DNA from: Planctomycetota bacterium
GTDB taxonomy: Bacteria; Planctomycetota; Phycisphaerae; Phycisphaerales; UBA1924
Assembly: GCA_039819165.1 (NCBI GenBank)
Contig: JBCBSM010000001.1
Location: 1,922,001 to 1,986,000, forward strand
Direction of reading: 5' to 3'
DNA: 64,000 nucleotides
In this document: piece after piece, positions 7,197 through 14,601 of the stretch
Layout: each line of letters opens with the position of its first letter
How positions within the stretch are numbered: position 1 is the first letter of the stretch
The notes under the pieces: generated by a model
Told to the model about the DNA's origin: nothing
The model's input: the letters and a program-made list of their open reading frames with translations, nothing else
Database searches by the model: none
Made by a program: the position numbers and the translations under genes

Positions 7197-9749
7197 CTAG
7201 CGCATTTCGTCGAGCTTCCGCTCAAGATCCACGATGTGGGCCTCCAGCCGATCGACGAGCGCCCGCTGACCCTCCAGTCGTTCGAGCAGCCCCTGGATGG
7301 CGGCGAGCGCCACGCCGTCCAGATCGCCGGACGCGACGTGGCCGTCTCGGCCCAGACCGAGGGTGGCGAGTGCTTCGGCCGTCGGTCCGATGTGCTCGAT
7401 GTCGTCCTGCCCCTCGCGGGCGTACCGGGCGATCTCGATGCCGGCGACCGCATCGAGGACGCTCGATGGGTCGACCGGCCGGCGGTCGAGCTGGGAGCCC
7501 TCGGCCAGGTGCTGGCTCCACGAGCCGGCACCCGGCCGCAGCATCGCCTTGGTGCCCATGCCCGTGAAGAAATGGAAGCCACCGCGGGCTCGGGCGGTAA
7601 AGCTGCCCCGGCCCTGCGAGACGAGGGGAACGGTCTCGCCGAGCAAGGTGGGCCGCCGCCTGTCGAAGATCGAGCGATCGGAATCGGCCCACACGAACGA
7701 GCCGTCGTCGATGGCCTCGGCGGCCACGCCGGCCGCGAACGAGCCGAGGCCCGCAGCCTTGTTGCGTGCGCCGCCGGGGACGGCGGCGAAGGCGCCGTCG
7801 AATCGAGAGTCGCCTCCCGCGACGTTCTCGCCCCCACCAGCAACGACGGCGTAGCTGCCGATGGCCTGATTCTGGTACCCACCGCCGATCGCACCCAGGT
7901 TGCCAAAGGCGGTGTTGCCGATCCCACCGGCGATGGTCGCACCATCTGCGCCGCGAAAGTCTGCATCAAGCTTGCCAATGATGTTTCGGCTTCCGCCACC
8001 TATCGTCGCGCGCATGTCGTGTGCCTGATTGCTTTGGCCACCACCGATCGTCGTGCCCGGCCCGTGCACGTTGTTGGACTGGCCACCGGCGATTGTGGTG
8101 GCGCGCGCTAATGCATGATTGTTCCTACCGCCGCCGACGAACGATGCATCGCCGTTGATGGTGTTCTGCATGCCACCCGCGATGATGGACTGTTCCCCAT
8201 TCGCGGTATTGCCCCGCCCGCTACCGACAGACGCGCTGTTGCCGGATGCGCTGTTCATCGTGCCGCCGCCAACCATCGCGTAGTCCGAGGCTGCGGTGTT
8301 GTGGCGACCCCCACCCACGAGGGAGTACACCCCGCCCGCACGGTTGGTCCGCATGCCGTTGACCCACGCGCCCTCCGGCAATCCATATCGCCGCCCGCTG
8401 GCGTACTCCTCGACGCCCCGCTGCACGATCTCGAGCACGCCGGGCACGCCGGGAATCCGACCGGTCGCCCAGACCGCGGCCACCAGCAGGACGCCGGCGG
8501 CGATGCCCGCCCACCGCAGCCGCCGCGCGTTGCGGCGCACCAGCCGGGAGGCCGCCGACATCGGTCGGCCGGCGGGCCGCGCGTCGACCGCCCGTCCATC
8601 CAGCCAGCGTTCAAGATCGTCGGCCAGGGCCCCGGCGTGCGCGTACCGCGCCTGCGGCTCGCGATCCAGGGCCCTGCCGCAGATCCAGTCCAGCTCGTCG
8701 CGCACGAGGCGGGTGATGCCGCTGCTCTCGGCGTTTCGCTGCCTTGCGATGGAGCGCAGCCCGTCGCCCAGCTCCGCGAGCCGCTCGCTGGGCGGCACGT
8801 GTTCCCTCTCGGTGATCGCGCGATGCACCTCGCCCAACGCGGCGCCACGGAGCTGCATGGAATCGATCGGGGTCGTGCCCGTCAGCAGCTCGTACAGCAC
8901 GCAGCCCAGCGAGTAGACGTCGGCCCGGGTGTCGACGTCCGCTCCGCCTCTGGCCTGCTCGGGGCTCATGTACGCCGGCGTGCCAAGCATCTGGCCGTGC
9001 AACGTCTGGGCCGTGGAGTCGAGCGAGGCCCGTACCGCGCGGGCGATGCCAAAGTCGATCACTCGGGCCGTGGCCCGGTCATCGCGGACCTCCACGAGGA
9101 TGTTCGCCGGCTTGAGGTCGCGATGCACGATGCCGGCATCGTGCGCATGCTGCACGCCGCGGCACGCGCCGATGAGCAGCCGCACCCGCTCGCGGATGCT
9201 CAGTCGATTGGCGTCGGCGTGCTCGGTGATGCGGATGCCGCGGACCAGCTCCATCGCGAAGAAGGGGCGCCCTTCGTCCGATGTGCCCGCATCGAGCAGC
9301 CGCGCGATGTTCGGGTGGTCGAGGATGGCCAGCGCCTGGCGCTCGGCCTCGAAGCGGGAGAGCACGTACCGCGAGTCGAGCCCGGGACGCAGCAGCTTGA
9401 CGGCGACATCCCGCCGCACGGGCTCGACCTGCCGCGCGAGGAAGACCTGCCCGAACGCGCCCTCGCCGATGCGTCGGACGAGCTCAAACTGCCCCAGGCG
9501 TTGGCCCGCGATTTCGTCCCGGAGCTCGTGCGCAGGGGGGACGTCCACGCTTCGCCCGCCGCCCCCGGTGGGCGTCCGCATGAACGTGCCCGCATCCTCG
9601 TGCGCCCTGAGCAGCCGCTGCACGAAGTCGAGCAGTTCGGGACGATCCGCGCAGGCCCGCTCGACGTACGCGGCACGCTCGTCCGGAGCCCGCTCGATGG
9701 CCTCGGCGAAGATCAGCTTGGCATCAATCGTCAGCCGTCTCTCGTCCAT
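7197..9749 (-). CDS. Transmembrane Ser/Thr protein kinase fused to adhesin-head-like repeats and a tail-fibre-chaperone-like end
   Basis: The 850 residues divide into four parts. Residues 1-80 are an N-terminal helix bundle typical of planctomycete kinases. A kinase domain spans 85-385, with GEGAFGQVF, VAVK (Lys118), HRDLKPAN (Asp211), DFGIAR (Asp232) and GTPAYMSPEQA, all catalytic positions being present. One membrane helix lies at about 411-429. An exterior of roughly 420 residues follows. Residues 470-690 are repeats of the form GGGxxNxAxGxxAxVGGG, like YadA/Hep_Hag trimeric-adhesin heads. The end (DPSSVLDAV, EHIGPTAEAL, DGVALAAIQGL, then a coiled coil) matches the intramolecular-chaperone region of tail-fibre proteins, but the usual SD-x-x-K autocleavage motif is not visible. 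The start overlaps the sigma-factor gene by 26 nt. The signal sensed and the substrates are unknown. Confidence 0.88.
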   Translation of the reverse strand: MDERRLTIDAKLIFAEAIERAPDERAAYVERACADRPELLDFVQRLLRAHEDAGTFMRTPTGGGGRSVDVPPAHELRDEIAGQRLGQFELVRRIGEGAFGQVFLARQVEPVRRDVAVKLLRPGLDSRYVLSRFEAERQALAILDHPNIARLLDAGTSDEGRPFFAMELVRGIRITEHADANRLSIRERVRLLIGACRGVQHAHDAGIVHRDLKPANILVEVRDDRATARVIDFGIARAVRASLDSTAQTLHGQMLGTPAYMSPEQARGGADVDTRADVYSLGCVLYELLTGTTPIDSMQLRGAALGEVHRAITEREHVPPSERLAELGDGLRSIARQRNAESSGITRLVRDELDWICGRALDREPQARYAHAGALADDLERWLDGRAVDARPAGRPMSAASRLVRRNARRLRWAGIAAGVLLVAAVWATGRIPGVPGVLEIVQRGVEEYASGRRYGLPEGAWVNGMRTNRAGGVYSLVGGGRHNTAASDYAMVGGGTMNSASGNSASVGSGRGNTANGEQSIIAGGMQNTINGDASFVGGGRNNHALARATTIAGGQSNNVHGPGTTIGGGQSNQAHDMRATIGGGSRNIIGKLDADFRGADGATIAGGIGNTAFGNLGAIGGGYQNQAIGSYAVVAGGGENVAGGDSRFDGAFAAVPGGARNKAAGLGSFAAGVAAEAIDDGSFVWADSDRSIFDRRRPTLLGETVPLVSQGRGSFTARARGGFHFFTGMGTKAMLRPGAGSWSQHLAEGSQLDRRPVDPSSVLDAVAGIEIARYAREGQDDIEHIGPTAEALATLGLGRDGHVASGDLDGVALAAIQGLLERLEGQRALVDRLEAHIVDLERKLDEMR

Positions 9750-10347
9750 CGGGATCGCCCCCCGGAACCTCTCGGCCGTCCGCCGGATCGCGCGGCACGG
9801 CTTGCAGCAGGTCGAACAACCGCGCCCGCGCGAAGGCCCACTCGCGCTTCACCGTCCGGGGGCTGATGGACAGCACCGCCGCCGCGTGCTCCACGCTCAG
9901 CCCCGCGTAGAAGCGCAGGCGGACCACGGCCGCTCCGCGCGGGTTCTCTTGCACGAGGCGACAGAACGCCTCATCGAGGGCCAAGATCTCCTCCGGCGAG
10001 GCCTCGGCCGCCGCGATCGAGAGATTTTCCAGTTTCGCAATGTCCAGCCGTATGGCGGCCGATCGACCGTCGCCTCCGCGCTTGTGGCGCGCGCGACCGC
10101 GGGCGTGATCAACCAACACCCGGCGCATGGCTTCGGCGGCGGCAACAAAGAAATGGGCTTCTCCGCCCCAGCCGCCTTCCGACTGCGGACGCCCGGCCAG
10201 ACGGAGGTACGCTTCGTGAACAAGTGCCGTCGCGCCGAGCGTGTGATCAGCACGCTCGCCCGACATCGCCCGCCGCGCGATCATGCGAAGGCGTTCATAG
10301 ACGTCCGGCACCAACGCCTCGGCACTAACGTGTCTGGTCTCTCTCAC
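9724..10347 (-). CDS. ECF-type RNA polymerase sigma factor, planctomycete family
   Basis: Region 2 is seen in DVYERLRMIARRAMSG and LVHEAYLRLAG, and region 4 in VVRLRFYAGLSVEHAAAVL followed by SISPRTVKREWAFARARLF. These fit the ECF family usually paired with Ser/Thr kinases in planctomycetes. The frame is open to 10536, but the upstream part has no family character. I choose GTG 10347, which gives 207 residues and a normal N terminus; ATG 10404 is an alternative and no clear Shine-Dalgarno decides. The 3' end overlaps the kinase start by 26 nt, so the two are probably co-translated. The kinase may regulate the sigma factor by phosphorylation, as known for other ECF/kinase pairs. No anti-sigma gene is present. 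Confidence 0.85.
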   Translation of the reverse strand: MRETRHVSAEALVPDVYERLRMIARRAMSGERADHTLGATALVHEAYLRLAGRPQSEGGWGGEAHFFVAAAEAMRRVLVDHARGRARHKRGGDGRSAAIRLDIAKLENLSIAAAEASPEEILALDEAFCRLVQENPRGAAVVRLRFYAGLSVEHAAAVLSISPRTVKREWAFARARLFDLLQAVPRDPADGREVPGGDPDGRETADD

Positions 10348-10613
10348 TCGGTGTCTACTCGGGGATTCGGCTTTCGGCTGGCATGCATGCCGCCGCAACA
10401 GCATAGCGTCGATCGAAAGACGGCGGGAGCGTCCATGACATTCCGAGCCGGCACCCCATCCAACACGGCCATTGGAGGTCGGTGTCCTTGCCGTAGATCG
10501 ATCCACGATGGCAACATAGAGCGCAGCATGCATCAACGAGCCGGAGAGCGAACTCTCCTAGTTGCGGCAGCTGCTGGACTTGTTGCGGAGCTTTCTATAT
10601 GTGATCGACGAAG

Positions 10614-11081
10614 ATGATCTCTATCGCATGGCGAACAACCCAAATACGGCCGGGGCCTGTGTTCGCCGGCTGGAACCAGCCCGCCCATGCGACGGGTGGC
10701 GAATTCTGTGACTGGTTCAATGCTCCGAACGGCGCGACAGACACTCTGCTCGGTGATGTTGCCGGCCACGGCATCGGCCCGGCACTCATCGCCGCCATGA
10801 TTCGTGCGTATGCGTGCCGTGTTCCGCGATGACGCACTGCTGCAGGATCTTCTGTCGCGACCAAAGGCACGCCGCATGCCGAGCTCCCATCGGGCTACTT
10901 CGTGACCCTGGCGATCGCCATCCCGCCGCGAGGCGGCGACGGCATCGTCCGGCTCATCTCGGCGGGGCACGGCCCGAGTTTCTTCCGGGGCGCGAACTAC
11001 ATCCACGACATCGGGAGCGGTGGTCCATCGCTCGCCGACCTGCCGAAGGTCGCATTCGAAGGTGCCGACGTAATCAGTTGA
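10614..11081 (+). pseudogene. Decayed SpoIIE/RsbU-type PP2C phosphatase
   Basis: Three plus-strand frames in succession give one phosphatase domain. First comes FAGWNQPAHATGGEFCDWFN with LLGDVAGHGIGPALIAAMIRAYA (10614 to about 10815). Then comes VFRDDALLQDLLSR in another frame (about 10816-10875). Last is ELPSGYFVTLAIAIPPRGGDG with LISAGHGPSFFRGANYI, to a TGA at 11081. The metal-binding GGEF/GDVAGHG and SAGHGP motifs are those of SpoIIE-type Ser/Thr phosphatases of partner-switch systems. At least two frame changes and a missing 3' end (no DG(V/F)xEA motif) mark it as dead. It lies divergent from the ECF/kinase pair and may once have opposed that kinase. Confidence 0.8.
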
Positions 11082-11170
11082 ATGGACATTCACACCACCT
11101 CTTCCCGGCACATAACTCGCAGGTTCAAACCGTTGGCCTGACATTGCAGATGCAAGCCAGGACCGGCGTG

Positions 11171-12124
11171 CTACATCCCGGATACGTCCGCACCCGCGAT
11201 GCTTGGAGCCCGCAGCCGACGGATCGCGTTCGCGATCGTGATTGCACGGTCTAGGTGGAAGAACGCGAGGATCGATGCGATCAGCCCGAACGGCAGGCCC
11301 GCGTAGGGAATCACCGAGATTACCAGCAGCACGCTGACTGCCGTCGCCAGCCCGACGTTCGATCGTGGCGCTTCGACCCCATGCTCCGCGACGAAGCGGT
11401 TTGCCTCGACGGACCAGCCGCGATACACCCGGAAGACCCAGTACAGGTTGAAGAACGGGATGAACAGAAGCCCGATTGCTCTTCCTGCGCTCGTACTGGC
11501 AGGCTGGATCGTTGCCCACAGCTTGTACAGCAGGACCATCAGCATCGCCGCGCTGTAGACCGTGAGCAGGACAACGAAGCACGACAGGCCAAGGAGGACG
11601 CTCTCCGCATCCCGGTCGTTCTGGACCATCAGCACGACCAGCGGAACCATCGTCGCCCAAACCGCGATCGCCGACCCGTAGATCGAACCAAGGAAGAGTC
11701 CCTTGGAGATTCGCGAGGACACCCCCGGGGGCAAGCCGGTGCTGGCGCCGGTTGCTGCCTCCGAGTGATGCGGGTGGGCGGCAGCGGTGCGCCCGGACAA
11801 CGCGGCGAACACGAGCAGGCCCAAGGCGCCCGCACGGATCAACGTCGTCCCGACGGCGAGCGCGGTGAACCATGGAGCAAAATCCACCACGAACTCCTCG
11901 GTGTACATCCGGTGGGACAACCACGCGTACCCAAAGACAAACACGAACTCGTTCAAGAGCGATGCGGCGCACGCGATGACGACGAGCACGCCCGCTCTGT
12001 GCGCCCGATGCATGTATGCGAATCCAAGAATCAGCCCAAGGATCTCAACGATCAGCATCGGCGAGGCGCCGACCAACTGCCCGAACACCAACGACCAGAA
12101 CGACGCGGGATCGACCGGAAACAT
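11171..12124 (-). CDS. Multi-pass membrane protein of unknown function
   Basis: This 317-residue protein has about eight hydrophobic segments: SPMLIVEILGLILGFAYM, VLVVIACAASLLNEFVF, a third near TTLIRAGALGLLVFAAL, then four to five more after residue 140. The motif GLLFIPFFNLYWVFRVYRGW occurs in many uncharacterised planctomycete membrane proteins. No transporter or enzyme motif is visible. Composition is less GC-rich than the core genes, in line with its place in the island. It stands alone: a phosphatase relic lies on one side and a 500-nt stretch without a gene on the other. Confidence 0.75.
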   Translation of the reverse strand: MFPVDPASFWSLVFGQLVGASPMLIVEILGLILGFAYMHRAHRAGVLVVIACAASLLNEFVFVFGYAWLSHRMYTEEFVVDFAPWFTALAVGTTLIRAGALGLLVFAALSGRTAAAHPHHSEAATGASTGLPPGVSSRISKGLFLGSIYGSAIAVWATMVPLVVLMVQNDRDAESVLLGLSCFVVLLTVYSAAMLMVLLYKLWATIQPASTSAGRAIGLLFIPFFNLYWVFRVYRGWSVEANRFVAEHGVEAPRSNVGLATAVSVLLVISVIPYAGLPFGLIASILAFFHLDRAITIANAIRRLRAPSIAGADVSGM

Positions 12125-12630
12125 GTTCGTCCTCCTGCCGCACCAAGTGCCATGCCCGGATTGGGCCTATTCGAAGTGCCAGAGCCTATGGCAGCGCTGT
12201 TCCGTGGCTTCCCCCACCGGAGGAGTGCGTGGATCGACCCTCCGCAAGTGCACTGGCTGGAGGCTCATGCCGCGATACAGCGTGGATTGTATCGGATTCG
12301 CATATTCGCTCATTAGGGGCGGCCGTTCGGAGCGCGCATTGACTCCGGACGCGGATCGCATGCCCGTCTCCTTGTCCATGCTCGGGAACTGGCCGAGAAG
12401 GCCAGGCGGACGACATCGCGGCGATCCGGAGCTTCCTGGATCGACTGGTGGAAAGGCGATCTCCGTCGTCCGAGATGCGCAGAACGGGATATCGCTTGTC
12501 CCTGTCGGATACGGGTCAAGTGGCCGTCGCGCTCGGCAGATCCCTCCATCTCCGCCTGCACCGTACATTGCAGTAGATCGCATGGATGCGACCGGTGGCG
12601 GCAGCGTCGATCCAGTAGTCAGCGGGAGCT
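12125..12630. other. Gene-free stretch, probably decayed coding sequence
   Basis: No frame here is convincing over its length. One plus-strand run from about 12400 to a TAG near 12576 reads ADDIAAIRSFLDRLVERR, then LSLSDTGQVAVALGRSL. It looks protein-like but has no usable start and no relative that I recognise. I regard the stretch as remnants of an island gene. Confidence 0.4.
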
Positions 12631-13296
12631 ATGAACGCTGAACAACCATGGAAGCGCGACGATGAACTCACCCGGAACTTGCATCGGAAGGCCAAGATGT
12701 ATCTCCGCGTGCTGCAAGGTTGCACACGGCCGCACCCCGAGGGACGGGAGGTGGTACACCCACTTCCACTCTGCGAGGTTGGGGACGATCTTCGGATCTC
12801 ATTGGGCACCTCTGGCCTTCCGAGCAAACCGACATGCGAGTTCATCACCAATCAAGACGGCAGCACGAGCATGCAGATGGCCACCGGCCGAAGAGTCGAT
12901 TCCTCTGCGATAGCGGCATTCATCGACTTGATGCACGTCATTGCAGTTCGATCCGATGAGGATATCCACAAGCGGTACCCTCGCGGATTCCGCTTCTGCC
13001 AGGCAGACATCGAAGCCGTTGAGCGAGCAATTGTGCTGACGCAGCCTCTTGAATCTACGCTGGCCACCCAATCCATGGAAGGGCGCGGGCCGGAGCAGCA
13101 AGGAACCGCCCCCGAATCCGAACCGCTGGATCGAGAGAGGAAGCGACGCCCACAACGTATTCCAGAGGATGTCGACGAGGACCATCGCAGAATCGCGGCA
13201 TATCTCGCATTGCATCGTGACGACGCCACTCGCGATGGCGTCGCGAGAGCCCTTGGCATCTCCAAAGCGTACGTATCGCAGTCGCGGTCGTGGTAG
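12631..13296 (+). CDS. Hypothetical island protein with C-terminal HTH-like segment, possibly cut by a nonsense codon
   Basis: The 221-residue frame starts at ATG 12631. The first 150 residues are not recognised. The C terminus (EDHRRIAAYLALHRDDATRD, then GVARALGISKAYVSQS) has the shape of a helix-turn-helix as found in small proteins next to planctomycete integrases. The frame closes with TAG after QSRSW, but the same frame stays open and protein-like beyond it (LAVAAKRNAKARERVVKQG). That suggests the stop is a recent nonsense mutation and the parent protein was longer. It precedes the integrase in the same direction. A role as excisionase or element regulator is possible from position alone. 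Confidence 0.5.
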   Translation: MNAEQPWKRDDELTRNLHRKAKMYLRVLQGCTRPHPEGREVVHPLPLCEVGDDLRISLGTSGLPSKPTCEFITNQDGSTSMQMATGRRVDSSAIAAFIDLMHVIAVRSDEDIHKRYPRGFRFCQADIEAVERAIVLTQPLESTLATQSMEGRGPEQQGTAPESEPLDRERKRRPQRIPEDVDEDHRRIAAYLALHRDDATRDGVARALGISKAYVSQSRSW

Positions 13297-13447
13297 CTCG
13301 CCGTCGCCGCCAAGAGGAACGCGAAGGCAAGGGAACGAGTCGTCAAGCAGGGCTTGGGCGGCGTCGGCGACCCGACCGTCGATCTCGGTTCATTCGACGA
13401 CGATGCGATTGGATCGCCATCGAGCACGCGACCGATGTGCTCCGTCA

Positions 13448-14520
13448 GTGACGGCCCCCAGAAAGGTCGATATTGCTCGTGCAGTACCGATCCTACCTCG
13501 GGGCGCGGGAGGTGCGTTCGCCCGCTCCTCAAGCACCGTCGTGCGCTACGGCCAGACCCGCCGCCTGCTCACCGAGCACTTCGGCGAGGACCTCGATCTA
13601 GAAGCTATCGGCCCGCGCGATGCCGAGGGCTGGCGGTCGTGGCTCGTGGACGCCGAGTACGCGCCAGCTAAGGTCTCCCGCGAGGCTGGCATCGCACGGA
13701 TGGTCTTTCGCGCGGCGGTCCGTTCGTGCTGGATCGACACAAATCCCTTCGAAGACGGGAAGGCGGGCTCGCAGCAGAATCCCGAGCGTCTGCACTACGT
13801 CACGCCCGAGGACACGGCCCGGCTGCTCGACACGACGGCCGACCACGATCGGCGGTGCATCATCGCGCTGGCGCGGTGGGGTGGGCTGCGTACGCCATCC
13901 GAGACGCAGCTCGTCCGCTGGATGGACGTGGATTGGGACCGTAATCGGATGCGCGTTCGAAGCCCCAAGACCGAGGCCCACGCGGGCAAGGGCGTGCGCA
14001 CCATCCCGTTGTTCCCCCGGCTGCGCGCCGTGCTTGTAGACGCCTTCGCGGCAGCCGAGGACGAAACCGAGCACGTGATAGCTCGCTATCGGAACTCCAA
14101 GCGGACGAACCTTCGCACCCACTTGCTGCCGCTGATTGACCGCGCTGGCTGTCCCCCTGGCCGCGGCTCTTCAATGCTCTCGGAGCGAGTCGGGCGCCTG
14201 AGCTTGCCGCGGAGTATCCCTCGGCGGTCTGCACCGCGTGCATGGGCCACACCGCCGCAATCGCCGCAATCTCCGAGCAGCATTACCACATGGTCCGCGA
14301 GGAAGACTTCGAGCGCGCCGCCACGATGCACGACGGCGCAGAATCCGGCGCACTCACGGCGCAAGAAGCGGCGCAGGGAGCGGCGGCAACCTCCGGCGGC
14401 ACACGGAAGCACGGATCGCCGTGGCAAGAAGTTGTGCCGAGGCAGGCCGAATCTCGCACCGGATTGCAGCCAACCCGAATGGGCGGGCGGGGACTCGAAC
14501 CCCGGACCCTTCGCGTGTAA
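13448..14520 (+). pseudogene. Tyrosine recombinase (integrase), frameshifted and catalytically altered
   Basis: From GTG 13448 the frame reads a core-binding domain (VVRYGQTRRLLTEHFGED, GIARMVFRAAVRSCW) and the first half of the catalytic domain: ALARWGGLRTPSETQL with the box I Arg, then KTEAHAGKGVRTIPLF. At a run of five C (14153-14157) the frame breaks; the next frame continues PWPRLFNALGASRAPELAAE, then GHTAAIAAISEQHYHMV with the expected nucleophile Tyr. In relatives the first of these segments reads NLRAS...TEL, so the box II Arg is Gly here and Thr is Pro. The last codons run into the tRNA-Val gene and stop at 14520. Both the indel and the Arg loss indicate an inactive enzyme. It is probably the recombinase that inserted the island. 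Confidence 0.82.
14473..14500. repeat. Right copy of the 28-bp direct repeat, overlapping tRNA-Val
   Basis: It is identical to 3418-3445. Twenty-one of its bases (14480-14500) are the 3' end of the minus-strand tRNA-Val, and eight lie beyond the tRNA. It also lies within the last codons of the integrase relic, as expected of an attachment site regenerated at the tRNA side of an island. Confidence 0.75.
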
Positions 14521-14553
14521 GGCGAATGCTCTAGCCAGCTGAGCTACCCGCCC
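14480..14553 (-). tRNA. tRNA-Val (anticodon TAC)
   Basis: The 74-nt minus-strand cloverleaf has acceptor GGGCGGG pairing with CCCGCCC and discriminator A, D arm GCTC/GAGC, anticodon stem TTCGC/GCGAA with loop CTTACAC (anticodon TAC), a 5-nt variable loop, and T arm CGGGG-TTCGAGT-CCCCG. No CCA is encoded, so it must be added after transcription. It reads Val GUA/GUG codons. Its 3' end is the presumed insertion site of the neighbouring island and is intact. Confidence 0.97.
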
Positions 14554-14601
14554 GGTAGCCGCAGAGTCTAGATCGCTCCGCCGCGGGCTGGGGCGCCGCG
14601 G

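Larger units (their letters stand above)
3418..14500. mobile_element. Probable tRNA-Val-associated genomic island, degraded
   Basis: An 11-kb segment is bounded by perfect 28-bp direct repeats. The right repeat overlaps the 3' end of tRNA-Val, and a tyrosine-recombinase gene lies next to that tRNA and reads toward it. All three are expected of an integrative element. Inside are exported proteins, an ECF sigma/kinase pair, a broken phosphatase, a membrane protein and an HTH protein. The right 3-4 kb looks clearly less GC-rich than the flanks. Since the integrase is frameshifted and has lost a catalytic-position Arg, the element is probably fixed. The left part (3.7-10.3 kb) has host-like composition, so the island could be composite, or the left repeat could be a relic of a different insertion. 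Confidence 0.6.

Noticed and set aside
11105-11160. GGTTCAAACC resembling a tRNA T arm.
   Set aside because: Flanking bases do not pair as T or acceptor stem; no cloverleaf.
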